Positions 6,837 to 11,241 of a stretch of 11,241 bases of DNA are shown here, one piece after another. Every line of letters starts with the position of its first letter. Position 1 is the stretch's first letter. The stretch is from Firmicutes bacterium ADurb.Bin467. GTDB lineage: Bacteria > Bacillota > Clostridia > Christensenellales > Aristaeellaceae. The notes beneath the pieces are model-generated. The model saw only the letters and a list, made by a program, of their open reading frames with translations. It was not told where the DNA came from and did no database searches. The DNA is taken from the NCBI GenBank assembly GCA_002068815.1, contig MWAC01000055.1, forward strand, positions 1 to 11,241. The letters run 5' to 3'. Both the position numbers and the translations under genes were made by a program.

Positions 6837-7967
6837 ATGAACAATCGAAAACTGAAGGTCGCGATCATAAGCGCAGGCATGATCGCGAACGCCGCGCACA
6901 TCCCCGCCTACCGGAACATGGCGGACGAGGTGGAGATCGCCGCGGTGTGCGATATAAACGCCGAGGCCGCGCGCCAGACGGCCGCGAGGCACGGCATCCC
7001 GGGCGTCTACGAGGACGCGGAGGAGATGCTCTCGCGCGAGAGGCCCGACCTCGTCAGCGTCTGCACGTCGAACGCGGCGCATCTGCCGATGGCGAAGCTC
7101 GCGCTCGAGCACGGCGCGAACGTGATCTGCGAAAAGCCGCTCGGCACGAGCTACCTCGACGCGCGCGAGGCGTACGATGTCGCCGGAAGGATGGACAAAA
7201 TCCTTGTAGCGTGCCAGTCGGCGCGGTTCACGCCGGAGCACCTCGACGCGCACCAACTCGCGCGGGAGGGCGCGCTCGGAGACGTCTATTTCGCCGAGAT
7301 CAGCCGCGTTCGGCGCAGGGGCGTGCCGACATGGGGGAACTTCCACCGGAAGGATATCAACCTCGGCGGCGCGTTCTGCGACATCGGCGTGCACGTGCTC
7401 GACGCGGCGCTGTGGATCATGGGAAACCCGAGGATGGCCTCGGTGACCGGCGTGTCCGGAAACCGGCTGACGCGCAAGGGCGAGTGCCTCGTCACGAGCC
7501 TTGCGGAAGCCGGCGCGCCGCTCGGCCGGTTCGGGGCGAAGTGCGCGTATGCGCCGGACGAGTTCGAGACCGAGGAGTTCGCCGCGGGCTCGGTGCGGTT
7601 TGAGAACGGCGCGATGCTGAACTTCAAGGTCGCGTGGGCGCTGAACCTGCCCAACAGCGCGTCGATGAGCATCGTCGGCGACCGCGCGGGGCTCCTCCTC
7701 CCGGAGTTCAAGCTGATCGCGACGATGGGAAAGTACCAGGCGGACGTCGAGCCGCGCCGCTTCAACGAGGAGCGAGCGTACCGCGACAAGCCGTTCAGCG
7801 GCCACTGGCACCTCGTCGAGAACGTCGTCAACCACCTGCGCGGGCGCGAGGAGCTTGTGATCCAGCCCGAGGAGACGCTCAACGTGACCGCCGTCATCGA
7901 CGCGTTCTACCGCTCGGCGGAATTGAAGCGCGAGGTGGCGTTCAAAGAGATCGAGGCGCGCCCGTGA
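6837..7967 (+). CDS. Gfo/Idh/MocA-family NAD(P)-dependent oxidoreductase (first of two)
   Basis: A 376-aa cytoplasmic dehydrogenase of the glucose-fructose oxidoreductase / inositol dehydrogenase / MocA superfamily, which oxidises or reduces sugars, cyclitols and their derivatives with NAD(P). The N-terminal Rossmann domain shows the nucleotide loop IISAGMIANAAHIPAY (about residues 10-25, an A-G variant of the usual G-x-G-x-x-A) and CDINAEAA at the end of the second strand. The EKP motif CEKPLG is at E99-K100-P101, and the C-terminal domain has GGAFCDIGVHVLDAALW with the active-site pair D182 and H186. The ATG at 6837 was chosen because GGGAGTG lies 8-12 nt ahead; the GTG at 6828 would overlap that site. 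It is the first gene after the AT-rich promoter region and overlaps the next gene by 4 nt (GTGA). The substrate is unknown; all catalytic marks are present. Confidence 0.93.
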   Translation: MNNRKLKVAIISAGMIANAAHIPAYRNMADEVEIAAVCDINAEAARQTAARHGIPGVYEDAEEMLSRERPDLVSVCTSNAAHLPMAKLALEHGANVICEKPLGTSYLDAREAYDVAGRMDKILVACQSARFTPEHLDAHQLAREGALGDVYFAEISRVRRRGVPTWGNFHRKDINLGGAFCDIGVHVLDAALWIMGNPRMASVTGVSGNRLTRKGECLVTSLAEAGAPLGRFGAKCAYAPDEFETEEFAAGSVRFENGAMLNFKVAWALNLPNSASMSIVGDRAGLLLPEFKLIATMGKYQADVEPRRFNEERAYRDKPFSGHWHLVENVVNHLRGREELVIQPEETLNVTAVIDAFYRSAELKREVAFKEIEARP

Positions 7968-9091
7968 GCGGCAGACTCAAGGCCGTCGTCATCGGCGCGG
8001 CGCACGTGCACATACTCGAGGTGTGCAAGTACGTGAGCGACTGTGAGCACATGGAGCTCGCCGCCGTCGCGGACGCGGAGCCGTTTGACCCGTCGGACCT
8101 CGAGGGCGCGAAGCCCTACAGCCGGCGGTGGAATTTCGACTATGTCCGGCGCTACGGCGCGACCGTCTACGGGGACTACCGGCAGATGCTCGACGAGATA
8201 AGGCCCGACCTCGCGTTCATCACGACCGAGAACGCGAAGCACGTCGACGTGTTCTGCGAGGTCGCGAAGCGCGGCATCGCGGCGAGCATCGAAAAGCCGC
8301 TCGCGCGCGACTACCGGGAGGCGCTTCAAATCGCCAAGATCGCCAGGGAGACCGGCGCGGAGGCGTTCGTCAACTGGCCGATCGCGTGGCGGCAGTGGCT
8401 GTACCAGATGAAGGCCGCGCTCGATTCCGGGAAGATGGGGAAGCTGATCAAGGTCCGCCACCTCGCGGGGCAGACGGGCCCGGTCGGGCCGGGGGCCGTG
8501 CACCGGGGCAGCGGCGACACGCGCGCGGAGGACATGACGCCCGAGGAAAAGTCGAAGATGTGGTGGTATCGCGCGCATGCGGGCGGCGGCGCGTTTCTCG
8601 ACATGTGCTGCTACGGCAGCATGGTGAGCGTGTGGTTCAGCTCTGAGCCGTGCCGCTCGGTCGCCGCGGTGGACGGCAACTTCGCGCACGGGTTCTCGGA
8701 CGTCGAGGACAACGGCGCGATGCTCTTGCGGTTTCCGTCGAGCGTCGCCGTCGTCGAGGGCACGTGGACGACGCCCGCTTTGGCGCTGCCCGCGGGGCCG
8801 GAGATTTACTGCACCGGGGGCGCCATTCTGGGCGAGCGGCATGCGGGCGGCGTCCGCGTGAAGCTCGTCGGGCTTATGGGCGACATAACCTACCTCGACC
8901 CGCCGGAGACCGACCCCGCGCTCTCAAACATGGCGTGCGCGTTCTCCGCATACCGGCTCGACGGGCGCGAGATGCCGCGGATCGTCCGGCTCGACGAAAA
9001 CCTGCGCGCGATGGCGGTGCTCGACGCGGGGCTGCGCGCGGCGAAGAGCGGGAAGGCCGAGCCCGTCGACGCGGCCGCGTGGGGGGTCTGA
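7964..9091 (+). CDS. Gfo/Idh/MocA-family oxidoreductase (second, divergent)
   Basis: A 375-aa member of the same superfamily as the gene before it, but not a recent duplicate: the nucleotide loop is VVIGAAHVHILEV (residues 8-20), the EKP motif is E110-K111-P112, and the active-site segment reads GGGAFLDMCCYGSMVS with D213 and a Tyr (Y217) where the neighbour has the catalytic His. The D-x-x-x-Y form occurs in the dihydrodiol-dehydrogenase-like branch of the family, so it suggests different chemistry or substrate position rather than loss of function. Translation is expected from GTG 7964, which overlaps the previous stop as GTGA and starts the conserved N-terminus (SGRLKAVVIG); the open frame upstream of it is a shadow. 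No strong ribosome site is seen, so coupling to the upstream gene is likely. Two distinct oxidoreductases side by side suggest successive redox steps or an oxidation/re-reduction pair. Confidence 0.9.
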   Translation: MSGRLKAVVIGAAHVHILEVCKYVSDCEHMELAAVADAEPFDPSDLEGAKPYSRRWNFDYVRRYGATVYGDYRQMLDEIRPDLAFITTENAKHVDVFCEVAKRGIAASIEKPLARDYREALQIAKIARETGAEAFVNWPIAWRQWLYQMKAALDSGKMGKLIKVRHLAGQTGPVGPGAVHRGSGDTRAEDMTPEEKSKMWWYRAHAGGGAFLDMCCYGSMVSVWFSSEPCRSVAAVDGNFAHGFSDVEDNGAMLLRFPSSVAVVEGTWTTPALALPAGPEIYCTGGAILGERHAGGVRVKLVGLMGDITYLDPPETDPALSNMACAFSAYRLDGREMPRIVRLDENLRAMAVLDAGLRAAKSGKAEPVDAAAWGV

Positions 9092-9093
9092 CA

Positions 9094-9927
9094 ATGGCGG
9101 GCGCGGTCATCGCCGACATCCAGCAGAGCTCCGTCCACGACGGGCCGGGCTTCCGCACGACCGTGTTCTTCAAGGGCTGCCAGATGCGCTGCCCGTGGTG
9201 CCACAACCCGGAGACGATATCCTTCGAGCCGGAAATGCTCCATTACCCCGAGAAGTGCATCGGCTGCGGAAAGTGCGATGAGGGCTGCTTCTCCGGCGCG
9301 AGGATCCCCTGCGGGCGGAGGATGTCCGTTGCCGACGTGTTCCGCGAGATCGAGCGGGACATGCCGTACTACGGCGCGGACGGCGGCGTGACGCTCTCGG
9401 GCGGCGAGCCGCTCTGCCAGCCGGCGTTCGCGCGGGAGTTGCTCGAGCGGTGCCGCGAGGCCGGCGTCGGCGCGGCGATCGAGACGAACTTGGGCGTGCC
9501 GTGGGAAATCGCCGAGCCGGTGCTCTCGCTCTGCTCGGTCGTCATGGCCGATCTCAAGCTCTGGGACGAGGCGGAGCACATGCGCTGGGTCGGCGCCTCG
9601 AACCGGCCCGTGAAGGAGAATCTGTCGCGAATCGCCGCGCTCGGCATGCCGCTGGTCCTGCGAACGCCGATCGTGCCGGGCGTCAACGCGACCCGGGAGC
9701 AGATCGCGCCGATCGCCGAATTCGCCGCGCGGCTCCCGAACCTCAGGTACTACGAGCTGCTCTCCTACCACCCGCTCGGGCTCTCGAAGCTCGCGGCGCT
9801 CGGGAGGGAGGCGCGGGAGTTCGAAAAGCCGACGCGGGAGATGATGGAATTGCTCGCGGGCGCGGCGACGGAAGCGGGCGTCAAAGTGGCCGTGAACGGC
9901 GTGCGCGCCGGAGGGAGAAAATGCTGA
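9094..9927 (+). CDS. Glycyl radical enzyme activase (radical SAM, PflA-like)
   Basis: A 277-aa radical SAM enzyme that installs the glycyl radical on a partner enzyme by hydrogen abstraction, using SAM and a [4Fe-4S] cluster. The cluster motif C-x3-C-x2-C is C29-QMR-C33-PW-C36, in the activase context DGPGFRTTVFFKGCQMRCPWCHNP; GGE (G103-G104-E105, in TLSGGEPL) binds SAM; further family marks are DLKLWD and the RTPIVPGVN strand. Between them sits one ferredoxin-like motif C55-IG-C58-GK-C61-DEG-C65, with another Cys at 73. Many activases outside the PFL branch carry two such clusters in a longer insert; only one is visible here, and the insert is short. The gene starts 2 nt after the previous stop behind GGGGGG (9081-9086) and overlaps the following glycyl radical enzyme gene by 7 nt, so that protein is the expected partner. 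Activity is expected only without oxygen. Confidence 0.95.
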   Translation: MAGAVIADIQQSSVHDGPGFRTTVFFKGCQMRCPWCHNPETISFEPEMLHYPEKCIGCGKCDEGCFSGARIPCGRRMSVADVFREIERDMPYYGADGGVTLSGGEPLCQPAFARELLERCREAGVGAAIETNLGVPWEIAEPVLSLCSVVMADLKLWDEAEHMRWVGASNRPVKENLSRIAALGMPLVLRTPIVPGVNATREQIAPIAEFAARLPNLRYYELLSYHPLGLSKLAALGREAREFEKPTREMMELLAGAATEAGVKVAVNGVRAGGRKC

Positions 9928-10529
9928 CATATCCGGACAGAATTTCGAGCATGCGGGAGACGAAGCGGCTGCACACCTTGCAAAAGCGCGAGCAGCGCGG
10001 CTATTCCGACGAGGACGACTACGGCAACATCCCCGTGCCGGAGGACTTCCGATTCGCGCCCGAGCCCGGGGGCATCTACGGCTACGGGGGGCTGTCGAAG
10101 GCGTTCGCCGGCATGCTCGACCGCTATCCCGTGTACGTCGACCCGATGGAGATGCTCTGCGGGCGGTGGAGCAAGCTCCTGACCGACTACCGCATCGGCG
10201 CGCGCTGGGACGAGGCCCGCTTCCCGTACGACGACTTGAAGCCGCTCCAAAAGCTCTACAACATCACCAGCGGCATCGACAACGAGGCGCACTGCACGCC
10301 GGACTTTGCGATCGGGCTCGCGCTCGGCTTCGGCGGGCTGCTCGAGAAGGTGCGCAAATTTTGTCAGTTCCGCCGCGTAATTCATTGGAATGCCTCGATT
10401 TCGGAAAATTTTCATTCAGGGCAATACCGCACAATTCCAAGCGCGGTATTGCGCCGTCAGATTTTTCGTCAGACGTGTCAAAAAGCGCAGCGAATCCTTT
10501 GTGGATTCGCGAGCGTTTTCGGCGCATAG
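9921..10529 (+). pseudogene. Glycyl radical enzyme (PFL-like), N-terminal fragment only
   Basis: The gene starts at ATG 9921 behind GGAGGGAG, overlapping the activase stop, and the frame runs to a TAG at 10527-10529 (202 aa). About the first 145 residues look like the N-terminus of a pyruvate formate-lyase-family protein: a charged start, GGLSKAFAGMLDRYPVYVDPMEMLCGRW, then SGIDNEAHCTPDFAIGLALGFGGLLEKVR. The family identity rests mainly on this character and on the adjacent activase. Glycyl radical enzymes are usually about 750-850 aa; the catalytic Cys loop and the C-terminal R-V-x-G-[FWY]-like radical glycine motif are absent. From about 10356 (after codon 145) the DNA abruptly becomes AT-richer and hairpin-rich and the encoded residues (KFCQFRRVIHW...) no longer look like a protein domain. 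No continuation is found downstream in any frame. Either a real truncation or an assembly join; as it stands, the product cannot be active. Confidence 0.8.
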
Positions 10530-10594
10530 GACGGGAAAGATGCAGGCAAGACCGTGCTTAAGGCGTCAGCCGCGAATTGTGCGGCGCTGCCTTA
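10356..10594. repeat. Hairpin-rich, lower-GC block, probable dispersed repeat element
   Basis: This non-coding block breaks the glycyl radical enzyme gene. Its base composition is clearly lower in G+C than all surrounding DNA (runs such as AAATTTTG, GGAAAATTTTC, ATTTTTCG). It holds a series of dyads: palindrome GAAAATTTTC (10404-10413); a perfect 10-bp stem GCAATACCGC / GCGGTATTGC (10421-10430 / 10443-10452); a perfect 8-bp stem GCGAATCC / GGATTCGC (10490-10497 / 10503-10510, loop TTTGT) that can extend through a small internal loop to CG and AAAA/TTTT pairs; and the interrupted stem at 10559-10594. A direct repeat CGTCAGA occurs twice near 10455-10473. The arrangement resembles a non-coding REP/MITE-like intergenic element. 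No transposase is encoded and no clear target-site duplication was found; both ends are approximate. Confidence 0.55.
10559..10594. other. Two-part hairpin upstream of fucU
   Basis: TAAGGC (10559-10564) pairs with GCCTTA (10589-10594), and inside it GCCGC (10569-10573) pairs with GCGGC (10581-10585), with a small internal loop (GTCA opposite GCT) and a 7-nt GAATTGT apical loop. It is not followed by a U-run, so it is not an obvious terminator. It may be the 3' end of the repeat block or part of the leader of fucU. Confidence 0.5.
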
Positions 10595-10608
10595 GTGTAA
10601 TCCATCCG

Positions 10609-10629
10609 CGGCCCGATGTCAACGGGCCG
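10609..10629. other. Short hairpin in the fucU leader
   Basis: CGGCCC (10609-10614) and GGGCCG (10624-10629) form a 6-bp GC stem with a 9-nt loop, 11 nt ahead of the AGGAGG ribosome site at 10641-10646. It could be an operator or a leader structure; with such short arms chance is a real alternative. No convincing -35/-10 pair was found between 10530 and 10654. Confidence 0.3.
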
Positions 10630-10654
10630 ACGGTGATAACAGGAGGAGAAACCC

Positions 10655-11101
10655 ATGTTAAAGAACATTCCCAGCATCCTTTCACCCGAGCTTCTGAAGG
10701 TCCTCGACGAGATGGGCCACGCCGACCGCATCTGCATCGGCGACGGCAATTTCCCCGGCGCCTCCATGGCCAAGCCGCAGAACGCCGTTTTCCTGCGCGC
10801 GGACGGCCACGGCGTCAACGAGCTGCTCGACGCGATCCTGCAGGTCAAGATCCTCGACGCCTACGTCGAGCATCCGGCCATGCTGATGCAGAAGATGCCC
10901 TGCGACGAAAAGCTCGACATCCCCATCTGGCACGAGTTTGAGAAGACCATCGCCAAGTACGACGGCCGCGGCGCCGCCGCCATCGGCAGCTACGAGCGGT
11001 TCGAGTTCTACGAGCAGGCCAAGACGTGCTACTGCATCCTGCAGTCCGGCGAGACCTCGATCTACGCGAACATCATGCTCCAGAAGGGCGTCGTCAAATA
11101 A
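10655..11101 (+). CDS. fucU: L-fucose mutarotase (FucU/RbsD family)
   Basis: A 148-aa cytoplasmic enzyme that interconverts the alpha and beta anomers of L-fucose, and in some members of other sugars such as ribose, so that the correct anomer is available to the next enzyme. It aligns from end to end with the recalled FucU pattern: MLK.I...LSPELLKVLDEMGHADRI start, the catalytic His in EMGHAD (H22), IGDGNFPGASM matching the D..FP...M segment, FLRADGHGVNELLDAIL matching the RADG...LL.AI segment, SYERFEFYEQAK (the conserved FYE.A), and GETSIYANIMLQKGVVK at the end, matching GE...Y.NI.L.KGV. Length is normal. AGGAGG at 10641-10646 lies 8 nt before the ATG. It has its own terminator and appears monocistronic in this window. 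Alanine codons here favour GCC (11 of 14), unlike the GCG-rich fragment just upstream. Whether it belongs to the operon depends on the disputed junction near 10356. Confidence 0.93.
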   Translation: MLKNIPSILSPELLKVLDEMGHADRICIGDGNFPGASMAKPQNAVFLRADGHGVNELLDAILQVKILDAYVEHPAMLMQKMPCDEKLDIPIWHEFEKTIAKYDGRGAAAIGSYERFEFYEQAKTCYCILQSGETSIYANIMLQKGVVK

Positions 11102-11114
11102 GATTTTACGCGAG

Positions 11115-11152
11115 AAGGAAGCCCCGGGCCGCACGGCCCGGGGCTTCCTTTT
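11115..11152 (+). terminator. Strong intrinsic terminator after fucU
   Basis: A perfect 16-bp stem (AAGGAAGCCCCGGGCC at 11115-11130 with its complement at 11135-11150) closes a 4-nt GCAC loop and runs into TTTT (11149-11152). It starts 13 nt after the fucU stop. The A-run on the left pairs with the T-run on the right, so it may also work for transcripts arriving from the other strand. Confidence 0.92.
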
Positions 11153-11204
11153 GCGCGGGGACGGGGCGCGCGATCGAACATGCGCCCGTGCGTCTTTCGT
11201 CTTC

Positions 11205-11229
11205 TGTAGGGAACGGTCTTGACCGTTCC
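11205..11229. repeat. Palindromic intergenic repeat unit near window end
   Basis: GGAACGGTC (11210-11218) and GACCGTTCC (11221-11229) form a perfect 9-bp inverted repeat around a TT centre, preceded by TGTA and followed by a G-rich run (GGGGGGTTGGGG) to the window end. The form (TGTAGGG plus palindrome plus G-run) is like the short dispersed palindromic repeats common in intergenic DNA of anaerobic Firmicutes and other groups; that comparison is from memory. The rest of 11153-11204 shows no gene or clear signal. Confidence 0.5.
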
Positions 11230-11241
11230 GGGGGGTTGGGG

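Noticed and set aside
10559..10594. Hairpin as an intrinsic terminator for the truncated enzyme gene
   Set aside because: No U-tract follows the stem (GTGTAATCC), and an internal loop weakens it.
10577..10601. TTGTGC ... TGTAAT as a fucU promoter
   Set aside because: The spacing between the two hexamers is only 13 nt, too short for a sigma-70 promoter.
10390..10941. Open frames spanning the hairpin block (10390-10941 and 10166-10561, plus strand)
   Set aside because: They run through several perfect inverted repeats and out of frame into fucU; the residues show no domain, so they are chance frames.
1..11241. tRNA or rRNA genes, CRISPR arrays, transposase genes, phage or defence genes
   Set aside because: None was seen: the coding space is filled by metabolic and regulatory genes, there are no regularly spaced repeats, and no transposase or integrase motif occurs.

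Overview
The window reads as a carbohydrate-utilisation locus from an anaerobic bacterium with high-G+C DNA. All genes lie on the + strand. A Firmicutes (Clostridia-like) or related host is suggested by the YesM/YesN-type two-component pair next to a sugar ABC transporter, strong AGGAGG-type ribosome sites, and an oxygen-sensitive glycyl radical enzyme with its activase. This assignment is inference; there is no rRNA or other phylogenetic marker here.

Layout. 1-3228: the 3' part of a ribose-class (CUT2) sugar ABC operon in the order permease (5' end outside the window), dual-domain ATPase, secreted sugar-binding protein. It ends in a hairpin terminator at about 3246-3282. 3275-6665: a TATAAT-type promoter, then a YesM-like membrane sensor kinase and a YesN-like AraC-type response regulator that overlap by 8 nt. 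6666-6836: a 171-nt gap with a GC-rich hairpin followed by a sharply AT-rich stretch that probably holds a promoter and operator. 6837-10355: a tightly packed operon (4-nt overlap, 2-nt gap, 7-nt overlap) of two different Gfo/Idh/MocA-family oxidoreductases, a glycyl-radical-enzyme activase, and the first ~145 codons of a glycyl radical enzyme. 10356-10629: the enzyme gene stops being recognisable and is replaced by non-coding, lower-GC, hairpin-rich DNA that looks like a repeat element. 10655-11101: a clear L-fucose mutarotase (FucU/RbsD family) gene with a textbook terminator. 11153-11241: intergenic DNA holding a near-perfect palindrome typical of dispersed repeats.

How it fits together. 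The likely logic is: sugar outside the cell is sensed by the kinase, the AraC-type regulator turns on import and catabolic genes, the CUT2 transporter brings in a monosaccharide-like substrate, FucU may equilibrate its anomers, one or both NAD(P)-dependent oxidoreductases oxidise or reduce the sugar or a derivative, and a radical enzyme activated by the SAM enzyme performs an elimination or C-C/C-O/C-S cleavage. The exact substrate and chemistry cannot be named from the sequence.

The most notable point is the broken glycyl radical enzyme. The activase is intact but its presumed target lacks the whole catalytic C-terminal part, and the break coincides with the edge of the hairpin-rich block. 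This is either a real insertion/deletion event or a metagenomic assembly join through a repeat, and it decides whether fucU truly belongs to this locus.
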